From JBDSSS01 sp039928615 (GTDB taxonomy: Bacteria; Actinomycetota; Actinomycetes; Actinomycetales; Dermatophilaceae): a stretch of DNA of 7,760 bases. Positions within the stretch are counted from its first letter, which is position 1, and each line of letters begins with the position of its first letter. This document shows, one piece after another, positions 1 to 5,807 of the stretch. The stretch is taken from the NCBI GenBank assembly GCA_039928615.1, contig JBDSSS010000050.1, forward strand, positions 1 through 7,760, read 5' to 3'. The position numbers and the translations under genes were made by a program. The notes under the pieces were generated by a model. The model was given only the letters and a program-made list of their open reading frames with translations. It ran no database searches and was not told the DNA's origin.

Positions 1-96
1 GCCGTCGGCTTCACCCTCGCTCTCGCGTCCTTCCACGTCCTGCAGTACCCCTTCGTCGCCCTGCTCTGGGCGATCTCGGAGGCGGCCTCCGCGTAG
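1..96 (+). CDS. 3' end of a probable membrane-protein gene (partial)
   Basis: Reading from base 1, an open frame runs for 31 codons to a TAG at 94-96. The visible tail is hydrophobic and aromatic (for example ASFHVLQYPFVALLWAISEA), which looks like the last transmembrane helix of an integral membrane protein followed by a few residues. The gene body lies upstream of the window, so family and function cannot be assigned. The next gene on the same strand starts 43 bases after the stop, so the two may share a transcript. Codon use is G/C-ending like that of the neighbours. A non-coding reading is possible because the stretch is short, but the frame is open from the edge and ends just before a well-formed start. 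Confidence 0.55.
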   Translation, partial: AVGFTLALASFHVLQYPFVALLWAISEAASA

Positions 97-127
97 GGTG
101 GCCCGACCGCGCACGCCGGCCGGGGAC

Positions 128-135
128 GAGGGAGA
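128..135 (+). promoter_or_regulatory. Shine-Dalgarno site deciding the ATG at 140
   Basis: GAGGGAGA lies 4-5 bases before the ATG at 140. It favours that start over an in-frame GTG at 98, which would add 14 residues of Arg/Pro-rich sequence that does not look like a protein N-terminus. Confidence 0.6.
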
Positions 136-139
136 CGCC

Positions 140-748
140 ATGAAGCTCTACGCCGACACGTCGGCCCGACGGAGCCGTCAGGTCATCGCCGACGTCCTCG
201 TCCTGCTGTGGGTCGGGGTGTGGGCCTGGGTCGGCCGCGGGGTGCACGACCTCATCGCCGAGCTGCAGACACCCGCCGACTCGATCAGCCGGGCCGGGAC
301 CTCGGTGCACGACGCCCTGACCGGCGCCGGCGGCCAGGCCGCGCAGCTGCCCTTCGTCGGGGGGTCGCTGCGTGACTGGCTGGTGCAGGCCGCCGGCTCG
401 GGGACGACACTGCAGACGGCCGGGACCACCATGTCCTCCACGATCGGGTCGCTCGCGCTCGTCGCCGGGTGGATCACCGCCCTCGTGCCGATCCTGCTCG
501 TCGCCGGCGTCTGGCTCTTCGTCCGGGTGCGGTTCGTCCGCCGTGCGACGAGCGCCCAGCGCTTCATCGACAGCAACGAGGACCTCGACCTGTTCGCGCT
601 GCGGGCGATGGCCAACCAGCCGATGACCGCGCTCGCCCGGATCAGCGCGGACCCCGCCGGCGCGTGGCGCCGCCGGGACCCCGAGGTGATCCGCGCCCTG
701 GCCTCGCTCGAGCTGCGCAACCACGGCCTGCGGCCACCGCGACGCTGA
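140..748 (+). CDS. Two-helix membrane protein of unknown function, 202 aa
   Basis: I do not recognise a named family. The protein has a short basic N-terminus (MKLYADTSARRSRQ), a first hydrophobic helix at about residues 15-35, and a loop of about 65 residues rich in Gly/Ala/Thr/Ser. A second strong helix at about 104-131 is followed by a basic stop-transfer stretch (RVRFVRR) and a soluble tail of about 70 residues. By the positive-inside rule both ends should be cytoplasmic and the loop extracytoplasmic. No signal-peptide cleavage site, catalytic motif or lipobox is visible. The tail ends in Arg/Pro (GLRPPRR). The start is the ATG at 140, supported by the GAGGGAGA just before it. The gene follows another membrane-protein gene by 43 bases on the same strand and converges with hisS across a 51-base gap. 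Coding potential is supported by length, codon bias and a clear membrane topology; function is open. Confidence 0.8.
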   Translation: MKLYADTSARRSRQVIADVLVLLWVGVWAWVGRGVHDLIAELQTPADSISRAGTSVHDALTGAGGQAAQLPFVGGSLRDWLVQAAGSGTTLQTAGTTMSSTIGSLALVAGWITALVPILLVAGVWLFVRVRFVRRATSAQRFIDSNEDLDLFALRAMANQPMTALARISADPAGAWRRRDPEVIRALASLELRNHGLRPPRR

Positions 749-750
749 CG

Positions 751-780
751 CGGCCGGGTGCTGCTGGGAGCGGCGGGCCG
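751..780. terminator. GC-rich hairpin between converging genes, possible terminator
   Basis: The 51-base gap between the converging membrane-protein gene and hisS contains an inner stem GCTGCT (760-765) / AGCGGC (769-774) with a GGG loop and one G-U pair. An outer stem CGGCC (751-755) / GGCCG (776-780) encloses it. There is no T-run on either side, so it is not a canonical intrinsic terminator. Its position between two converging genes is the main reason to suspect a termination role for either strand. In DNA this rich in G and C, such stems also arise by chance. Confidence 0.3.
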
Positions 781-799
781 GCGTGGTCGGTCTGACGAC

Positions 800-2155
800 T
801 CAGGCGCCGCTGCGCGTCACCGTCGGCGTCAGGTCGGCCTCGGGAGGCGTCCACCCGTGCGGGTCGGCGGGGACCTGCTCGCCGGTCCGGATGTCCTTGA
901 CCTCGTCGCCGCTCTCCCCCACGCCGGCAAACCAGACGAAGGGGATGCCGCGTCGATCGGCGTAGCGGATCTGCTTGCCGAAGCGGGCAGCCGACGGCGC
1001 GACCTCGCACGCGATGCCGCGGCGACGCAGGGCGGTGGCCACCGCGACGGCCTCGTCGCGGGAGTCGTCGTCCTTGAGCGCGACGAGGACCGCGGCGGGC
1101 GTGGAACGCGACGCGGTGACGAGCCCACGACCGATGAGCAGGCCGAGGATGCGGGTCACCCCGATCGAGATCCCGACGCCCGGGTAGGTCGTCCGGCCAT
1201 CGCTGGCGAGTGCGTCGTAGCGGCCCCCGGAGCAGAACGAGCCCCACTCCTCGTGGCCGACGAACTGGGTCTCGTAGACCGTGCCCGTGTAGTAGTCGAG
1301 ACCGCGCGCGATCCGAAGGTCAGCGACGAGCCGGCCGGGGGCGTGCGCCATCCCGGTCCGGATGACGTCCGCCAGGGTGTCGAGACCCTCGTCGAGCACG
1401 GGGTGCGCGACGCCGAGGGCGCGGACCTGGTCGACGAAGCCGAGGTCCTCGGTGCGGATCGCGGCGAGGGCGAGGCACTGGTCTGCCTGCCCCGGGGTGG
1501 CGCCGTTGTCGACGAGCAGCGAGCGCACCTTTTCGGGGCCGATCTTGTCGAGCTTGTCGACGATGCGCAGCGTGCCGATGACGTCGGTCAGGCCGATGCC
1601 TTCGTAGAAGCCGCTGGGGATCTTGCGGTTGTTGACCTGGATGACGAAGTCGCCGACGGGGAAGCGGCTGAAGACGTCGGCGATGACGAGCGGCATCTCG
1701 GCCTCGAAGTGCGAGGAGAGGGTGCCGACGTCGACGACGTCGATGTCCGCCTGGGTGAACTCCCGGTAGCGGCCCTCCTGGGGACGCTCACCGCGCCACG
1801 CCTTCTGGATCTGGTAGCGCCGGAAGGGAAAGGCGAGCTTCCCGGCATTCTCCAGGACGTAGCGGGCGAAGGGCACCGTCATGTCGAAGTGCAGGCCCCA
1901 CTTGGCGCCCTCGTCCCCGCCGGCGAGGCGCGAGACGGCGTAGATCTCCTTGTCGGCGTCCTCACCCTGGGCGCTCAGCCGCTCGATCGGCTCGATGGAC
2001 CGCGTCTCGACCGAGGAGAAGCCGTGCAGCTCGAAAGTCTCGCGGATGACGTCGAGGAAGCGCTGCTCGACGATCCGCTCGCTGGGGAGGAACTCGGGGA
2101 AGCCGCTGATCGGCGTCACCTTCGTCTGGGCGGGCCTCGGGGTGGCGGTGCTCAT
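800..2155 (-). CDS. hisS: Histidine--tRNA ligase (HisRS), 451 aa
   Basis: Charges tRNA-His with histidine using ATP, in the cytoplasm, as a class II aminoacyl-tRNA synthetase. Class II motif 2 spans about residues 111-140 (FRRYQIQKAW, RGERPQEGR, REFTQADID). The HisRS-specific histidine-binding motif is RGLDYYTG at 284-291, followed by GGRYDAL at 310-316. Motif 3 is GVGISIGVTRI at 326-336 with its arginine at 335. The C-terminal anticodon-binding domain covers about 354-431. The N-terminus carries ISGFPEFLP instead of the PRGTxD-like signature of the Streptomyces/Mycobacterium enzymes. HFDMTVPFARYV and QIQKAWRGERP likewise point to the alternative, longer HisRS type seen in Micrococcales; that assignment is from memory. 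The ATG overlaps the stop of the upstream hydrolase gene as ATGA, and no good Shine-Dalgarno precedes it, so translation probably depends on coupling. It looks intact and functional. Confidence 0.97.
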   Translation of the reverse strand: MSTATPRPAQTKVTPISGFPEFLPSERIVEQRFLDVIRETFELHGFSSVETRSIEPIERLSAQGEDADKEIYAVSRLAGGDEGAKWGLHFDMTVPFARYVLENAGKLAFPFRRYQIQKAWRGERPQEGRYREFTQADIDVVDVGTLSSHFEAEMPLVIADVFSRFPVGDFVIQVNNRKIPSGFYEGIGLTDVIGTLRIVDKLDKIGPEKVRSLLVDNGATPGQADQCLALAAIRTEDLGFVDQVRALGVAHPVLDEGLDTLADVIRTGMAHAPGRLVADLRIARGLDYYTGTVYETQFVGHEEWGSFCSGGRYDALASDGRTTYPGVGISIGVTRILGLLIGRGLVTASRSTPAAVLVALKDDDSRDEAVAVATALRRRGIACEVAPSAARFGKQIRYADRRGIPFVWFAGVGESGDEVKDIRTGEQVPADPHGWTPPEADLTPTVTRSGA

Positions 2156-2853
2156 GCCGGAAAGTCTTTCAGGTAGGGGTTGGTGGCCCGCTCCTGGGCC
2201 ATCGTCGTCGCCTGCATGTGCCCCGGGAGGACGAGCGTGCTGTCGGCGAGCGGGAGGACGACGTCACGCAGGCTGCGCGCCATCGCTGCGGGGTCGCCCC
2301 CGGGGAGGTCGGTGCGGCCGATCGACCCGGCGAAGAGGACGTCGCCGGAGAGCATCGTCCGGTCGATGTCGAGGTCGGCCGGCAACCCGTCGGGGACGCG
2401 GTCGATCCCGAACATGACCGAGCCCTCGGTGTGACCCGGAGCGTGCAGGACCTCGACGTCGAGCCCGGCGAGCGTGAGGCGCGCCCGGTCCTCGATCTCG
2501 ATGACGTTCGTCGGGTCGCTCCAGCTCGCGCGACGGCCGAACTGGCGCTCGAGCATGGCGAGCAGCTCCGGGCGGGTCTGCCCGAGGGGGTCGTCGAGGC
2601 GGTAACGGTCCGCGCTGTGGATGTAGGCGGCCGTGTCGGCACCGCATACGGGCGTGACGGCGTAGACGTGGTCGAGGTGACCGTGGGTGAGCAGGACCGC
2701 GGCGGGGCGGAGCCGGTGCTCGGCGAGCACCTCGCGCAGGGTGTCCTCGACGCCGATGCCCGGGTCGACGATGACGCACTCCTCCCCCGCCGCGGGGGCG
2801 AGGACGTAGCAGTTGGTGTCGAAAGCCTGGGCCGGGAAGGCGATGGTCAGCAC
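2152..2853 (-). CDS. MBL-fold metallo-hydrolase, glyoxalase II-like, 233 aa
   Basis: A cytoplasmic metallo-beta-lactamase-fold hydrolase of the glyoxalase II-like group, expected to bind two metal ions and cleave a thioester or similar bond. The true substrate is unknown. Metal-binding motifs are in the usual order: THGHLDH at 56-62, the HAPGHT region with His141, SGDVLFAGSIGRTD at 169-182 with Asp171, and LPGH at 209-212 with His212. The C-terminal ERATNPYL resembles the glyoxalase II-type ending. His212 is followed by Met-Gln rather than the more usual Gly-Pro. The start is a GTG at 2853-2851, giving MLTIAFPAQAFDTNCYVLA, a typical N-terminus for this family. It has no Shine-Dalgarno but does have a TAGGCT element six bases upstream. 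The gene leads a two-gene unit with hisS, overlapping it by four bases. The M. tuberculosis equivalent by position is Rv2581c, annotated as a possible glyoxalase II. Confidence 0.93.
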   Translation of the reverse strand: MLTIAFPAQAFDTNCYVLAPAAGEECVIVDPGIGVEDTLREVLAEHRLRPAAVLLTHGHLDHVYAVTPVCGADTAAYIHSADRYRLDDPLGQTRPELLAMLERQFGRRASWSDPTNVIEIEDRARLTLAGLDVEVLHAPGHTEGSVMFGIDRVPDGLPADLDIDRTMLSGDVLFAGSIGRTDLPGGDPAAMARSLRDVVLPLADSTLVLPGHMQATTMAQERATNPYLKDFPA

Positions 2854-2859
2854 GCAGGG

Positions 2860-2865
2860 AGCCTA
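2860..2865 (-). promoter_or_regulatory. Possible -10 element for a leaderless hydrolase-hisS transcript
   Basis: On the minus strand TAGGCT (fits TANNNT) ends six bases before the GTG start of the hydrolase. That spacing would place the first transcribed base at or next to the start codon. The absence of a Shine-Dalgarno in front of that GTG fits a leaderless mRNA, which is common in Actinobacteria. No clear TTGACA-like -35 is seen upstream. Confidence 0.4.
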
Positions 2866-2933
2866 GTGGGCCAGTCGGGGACGCCCCCGCAGCACGAGCC
2901 GCGACGGTCTCGGGGCCCACGGGTCGTGCAGAT

Positions 2934-2949
2934 GTCACGGAGTCGTGAC
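2934..2949. promoter_or_regulatory. 16-bp palindrome GTCACG-N4-CGTGAC, candidate operator
   Basis: Perfect 6-bp inverted arms, GTCACG (2934-2939) and CGTGAC (2944-2949), separated by GAGT, lie in the divergent gap. They sit about 34 bp before the putative -10 of the cyclophilin operon and about 70 bp upstream of the hydrolase -10. A further copy of GTCGTG at 2923-2928 repeats the motif overlapping the right arm (2942-2947) in the same orientation. The symmetry and position suit a dimeric regulator. No specific regulator can be named. Confidence 0.35.
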
Positions 2950-2982
2950 CCGGGCGGGTACGTTCGCCTGTGCGCCTGTCCA

Positions 2983-2988
2983 TAAAAT
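2983..2988 (+). promoter_or_regulatory. Likely -10 element of the cyclophilin-DUF349 operon
   Basis: TAAAAT matches the TATAAT consensus at five of six positions and sits inside an A/T-rich patch (CATAAAATGA) that stands out in otherwise very GC-rich DNA. Transcription would begin near 2995, leaving a leader of about 42 bases before the GTG at 3037. No convincing -35 lies 16-19 bases upstream (that stretch reads around TACGTTCG), so the promoter may be extended, activator-dependent or read by an alternative sigma factor. Confidence 0.5.
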
Positions 2989-3025
2989 GACCGGACGCAC
3001 CGGTGTGATCCCGCACGCCCCGTTC

Positions 3026-3031
3026 GAGGAG
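3026..3031 (+). promoter_or_regulatory. Strong Shine-Dalgarno deciding the GTG start at 3037
   Basis: GAGGAG lies five bases before the GTG at 3037-3039. This supports a GTG start and the short basic cytoplasmic N-terminus of the cyclophilin. Confidence 0.75.
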
Positions 3032-3036
3032 TATTT

Positions 3037-3879
3037 GTGACCAAGGAGCAGGAGCGCGCCCGAGCGCGCCGCCGCTACGAGGAGAAGCAGAAGACCGCCA
3101 AGCCGCCCGTCGGCGACTCGACGCGCGACAAGCAGGTCTTCGGAGTGATCCTCGCGGTCATTCTCATCATCGCGGCCGTCATCGTCGTGCCGAAGCTGAT
3201 CCCCGACAGCGCGACGACCACCCCGGCCGCCTCGTCGACGTCCCCGGCTGCCGCCGCCACGACCCAGGCGGACGGCCTCAAGGAGGGTCAGAAGCTCGCG
3301 GCCGGCTGCACGACGCCGCCCGCGCTGCAGGCCACCCCGAAGGAGCTGACGACGCTGCCCGACAAGGCGACCGCCGCCGGGAAGACCTTCGCCGCCAAGG
3401 TGACGACAACGTGCGGGGCGATGGAGTTCGAGCTCGACGGGACCAAGGCGCCCCAGACGGTGGCCTCCTTCGTCAACCTCGCCAAGGAGAAGTACTGGGC
3501 GCCCAGCCCCTGCCACCGCGTGACCACGTCAGGCATCTTCGTGCTCCAGTGCGGCGACCCGACCGGCACCGGCTCGGGTGGCCCCGGTTACACCTTCGGC
3601 ATCGAGAACGCCCCCGCCGACGGCACGTACCCGGCCGGCACCCTTGCGATGGCGCGCACCAGCGACCCGAACAGCAACGGTGGCCAGTTCTTCATCACCT
3701 ACAAGGAAACCAAGTTGCCCACGGATGGTGGCGGCTACACGATCTTCGGGAAGGTCACGTCCGGTCTGGACATCGTCGACAAGATCGCGGCGAACGCGGC
3801 CCTCCCCCCGCAGACGACCGACGGGACTCCCGTCTCGCCGATCAGCATCGTCAGCGTCGACGTCACGGAGAAGAAATGA
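3037..3879 (+). CDS. ppiB: Membrane-anchored cyclophilin-type peptidyl-prolyl isomerase, 280 aa
   Basis: Catalyses cis-trans isomerisation of peptidyl-proline bonds, most likely outside the cytoplasmic membrane. Residues 1-33 are highly charged (MTKEQERARARRRYEEKQK). One transmembrane helix at about 34-55 follows, then an Ala/Thr/Ser/Pro-rich linker to about 78, and a cyclophilin domain at about 118-278. The positive-inside rule places the catalytic domain outside. Active-site landmarks are His160-Arg161 (HRV, catalytic Arg), Gln171 in VLQCGDP, Met205-Ala206 in TLAMART, and GGQFFITY at 215-222. IFGKV at 236-240 ends the fold's conserved core. Tryptophan at the cyclosporin-contact position is absent. 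There are four cysteines (91, 126, 159, 172), so a disulphide is possible. The start is the GTG after GAGGAG. The stop overlaps the start of the DUF349 gene. By position it corresponds to M. tuberculosis Rv2582 (ppiB). Confidence 0.94.
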   Translation: MTKEQERARARRRYEEKQKTAKPPVGDSTRDKQVFGVILAVILIIAAVIVVPKLIPDSATTTPAASSTSPAAAATTQADGLKEGQKLAAGCTTPPALQATPKELTTLPDKATAAGKTFAAKVTTTCGAMEFELDGTKAPQTVASFVNLAKEKYWAPSPCHRVTTSGIFVLQCGDPTGTGSGGPGYTFGIENAPADGTYPAGTLAMARTSDPNSNGGQFFITYKETKLPTDGGGYTIFGKVTSGLDIVDKIAANAALPPQTTDGTPVSPISIVSVDVTEKK

Positions 3880-5654
3880 CAGACATGAGCTCCCCCGAGA
3901 CCGACCAGGGCCAGACGGCCGACTCCACCGACGAGGTGGCCGCGACCCCGCAGCCGTCCACGGAGGTATCGCCCCCCAGCGCCGTCGACCTCGAGCTGGC
4001 CGAGACGATGTCGTCGGTCAGCTCGACCGAGGGTGAGGCCGACCGCTCCGTGGCCGAGGAGCCGGCAGAGGCTCCCGCAGCGCCCGAGGAGCCTGTTGCC
4101 GACGAGGAGCCTGTTGCCGACGTCGTGCCTGCCGCGGAGGAGGCGCCCTCCGCCCCCGAGGAGCCTGCGGCTGACGAGGAGGTGCCCTCCTCTGACGAGG
4201 CACCCACCGCCGACGAGTCGACGGTCGAGGAGCAGCCGGCCCCCGAGGAGCCGTCCGCAGCCCAGCCTGCTGCGGAGGAGGCGCCCGACGCCACCCCGGC
4301 GCCGCCGAAGCCGAGTGCGATCCCGACCCCCGCGGCCATGCCGCGGGTGGCGCCGCACCCGGTCACCCCGGCCGTCCCCGCGCTCATCACGACCGACCAC
4401 TCGGCGTCGGCGGCATTCGGACGGGTCGACGAGGGCGGCACCGTCTTCGTCCGCACTCCCGACGGTGAGAAGGAGGTGGGTTCCTACCCCGGCGCGAGCG
4501 ACGAGCAGGCGCTGACCTACTTCGCCCGCAAGTACGACGAGCTCTTCGCCTCCGCCGTCCTGCTCGAGCAGCGCGCCGAGCAGCCAGAGGTCTCGTCCAA
4601 GGACATCGCCGACGGCCTCAAGACGCTGACCGCGCAAGTCACCGACGCCTCGGTCGTCGGGGACCTCGAGGCCCTGGCGTCCACGCTCGACACGATCAAG
4701 GCCGGCATCGCCGCCAAGCGCAGCGTGGAGCAGCAGCAGCGTGCCGCGGCACGCGTCGCGGCCACCGCCGAGCGGGAGCGGATCGTGGCCGAGGCCGAGG
4801 AGATCGCCGCGCAGCCCGAGAACAAGGTCCAGTGGAAGACGAGCGGCGCCCGGATGCGTGAGCTGCTCGACGAGTGGAAGCAGCACCAGCGCAGCTCGAC
4901 GCGTCTCGACAAGGAGAGCGAGTCGAACCTCTGGCAGCGCTTCAGCGCGGCCCGCAACGGCTTCGACAAGGCCCGCCGCGGACACTTCGCCGGCCTCGAC
5001 GCGGCCCACGCGGACGCCAAGTCGGCCAAGGAGCGGCTCGTGGCCGATGCCGAGCGACTCAGCACGAGCACCGACTGGGCCGCGACGGCCGGGGCGTTCA
5101 AGCGCCTGATGGACGAGTGGCGCGGGGCCGGCCGGGCGTCGCGCACCGATGACGACAAGCTGTGGGCCCGCTTCAAGGCCGCGCAGGACGGTTTCTTCGC
5201 TGCGAAGGACGCGCTGGTTGCGGCCGAGGAGGAGTCCTACAAGGGCAACCTCGAGGTCAAGGAGGCCCTGCTCGTCGAGGCCGAGGCGATCCTGCCGGTG
5301 ACGGACCTCGAGAAGGCGAAGGGTCAGCTGCGGACCGTCCAGGACAAGTGGGACGCTGCCGGCAAGGTGCCGCGCGCCGACATGGAGCGGGTCGAGAAGG
5401 CGATGCGCCGGGTCGAGCAGACCGTGCGTGACGCCGACGAGAAGCGGTGGAAGTCGGTCAACCCCGAGGCTGCCGCCCGCGCCCAGGCGATGGTCGACCA
5501 GCTCGAGAGGGCGGTCGCCGACCTCGAGAGCGACCTGGCCAAGGCCGAGGCCTCCGGCAACGCCGGCAAGGTCAAGAAGGCCCGTGAGGCCCTCGAGGCG
5601 CGTCAGGCCTGGCTCGACCAGGCCCGCGCCGGCGTCGCGGAGTTCGGCGGCTGA
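3876..5654 (+). CDS. DUF349 domain protein with acidic Pro/Ala-rich N-terminus, 592 aa
   Basis: Function unknown; predicted cytoplasmic, since there is no signal peptide or membrane segment. Residues 1 to about 150 are low-complexity and acidic, dominated by EEP/AEE/ADE units with Pro and Ala. A short beta-rich module follows at about 180-205 (FGRVDEGGTVFVRTPDGEKEVGSYPG). After it the protein is almost entirely helical and coiled-coil-like. DUF349-type repeats (W, LxDEW, LWxRF, F) lie at about 320-371 and 396-447, with a degenerate third at about 470-521 that keeps the DKW but lacks LWxRF. The final 70 residues are a charged coiled coil. The start is the ATG at 3876, which overlaps the cyclophilin stop (ATGA) and has GGAG five bases upstream; a second ATG at 3885 is possible. 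The frame stays open upstream to 3411, but that part lies inside the cyclophilin gene and is not used. It converges with rel. Confidence 0.9.
   Translation: MTDMSSPETDQGQTADSTDEVAATPQPSTEVSPPSAVDLELAETMSSVSSTEGEADRSVAEEPAEAPAAPEEPVADEEPVADVVPAAEEAPSAPEEPAADEEVPSSDEAPTADESTVEEQPAPEEPSAAQPAAEEAPDATPAPPKPSAIPTPAAMPRVAPHPVTPAVPALITTDHSASAAFGRVDEGGTVFVRTPDGEKEVGSYPGASDEQALTYFARKYDELFASAVLLEQRAEQPEVSSKDIADGLKTLTAQVTDASVVGDLEALASTLDTIKAGIAAKRSVEQQQRAAARVAATAERERIVAEAEEIAAQPENKVQWKTSGARMRELLDEWKQHQRSSTRLDKESESNLWQRFSAARNGFDKARRGHFAGLDAAHADAKSAKERLVADAERLSTSTDWAATAGAFKRLMDEWRGAGRASRTDDDKLWARFKAAQDGFFAAKDALVAAEEESYKGNLEVKEALLVEAEAILPVTDLEKAKGQLRTVQDKWDAAGKVPRADMERVEKAMRRVEQTVRDADEKRWKSVNPEAAARAQAMVDQLERAVADLESDLAKAEASGNAGKVKKAREALEARQAWLDQARAGVAEFGG
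4086..4121 (+). repeat. Exact 18-bp tandem duplication within DUF349 gene
   Basis: GAGGAGCCTGTTGCCGAC occurs twice back to back (4086-4103 and 4104-4121) with no mismatch and encodes EEPVAD twice (residues 71-82). The shared GTT valine codon, unusual beside the G/C-ending codons around it, suggests a recent slippage duplication rather than selection at the protein level. Degenerate relatives (EEPAAD, EEPAEA) surround it. Confidence 0.9.
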
Positions 5655-5745
5655 CCGACGGCGTGAGGATCGACCCAGCCCTGGCGAGGGAGGCCCGGAG
5701 CGTCGTCGGGCGGGCGCCCGGAAGGATCGCCGGCTGACCTTCCCC

Positions 5746-5801
5746 GTCGAGTGCTCACTTTCTCCCCGTGTGGACGCGGCGTTGGAAAGTGGGCACTCGA
5801 C
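5746..5801. repeat. Palindromic intergenic element, copy 1 (56 bp)
   Basis: A 17-bp arm (5746-5762) pairs with 5785-5801, with one T-G wobble. Within the loop an inner stem CCGTG (5766-5770) / CGCGG (5775-5779) closes a TGGA tetraloop. An outer inverted extension, GACCTTCC (5736-5743) with GGAAGGTC (5803-5810), flanks this copy. It lies in the gap between the converging DUF349 and rel genes and is not coding in any convincing frame. A REP-like dispersed repeat or a bidirectional terminator are the leading explanations. No T-run follows the hairpin, which argues against a classical intrinsic terminator. Confidence 0.9.
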
Positions 5802-5807
5802 TGGAAG

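Noticed and set aside
758..2176. Long plus-strand open frame (472 codons) opposite hisS
   Set aside because: It is antisense to a complete HisRS with all class II motifs. The translation is Asp/Val/Glu/Gly/Arg-rich with no domain, as expected from the mirror frame of GC-rich codons.
2854..3036. Riboswitch, T-box or attenuator in the divergent gap
   Set aside because: The leaders are too short (about 0 and 42 bases) and no His-codon leader peptide or T-box sequence is visible.
3411..3875. Upstream extension of the DUF349 reading frame
   Set aside because: It lies in a shifted frame inside the cyclophilin domain. The ATG at 3876 has a proper ribosome site and typical stop-start overlap.
3735..5009. 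Minus-strand open frame (424 codons) opposite the DUF349 gene
   Set aside because: Composition is Leu/Gly/Arg-rich from reversed Glu/Ala/Pro codons, with no start signal or motif; it is a shadow frame.
5655..5745. Intrinsic terminator directly after the DUF349 stop
   Set aside because: Apart from a short CGGGCGCCCG palindrome at 5711-5720 I see no stable stem followed by a T-run; the palindromic pair further on is the better candidate.
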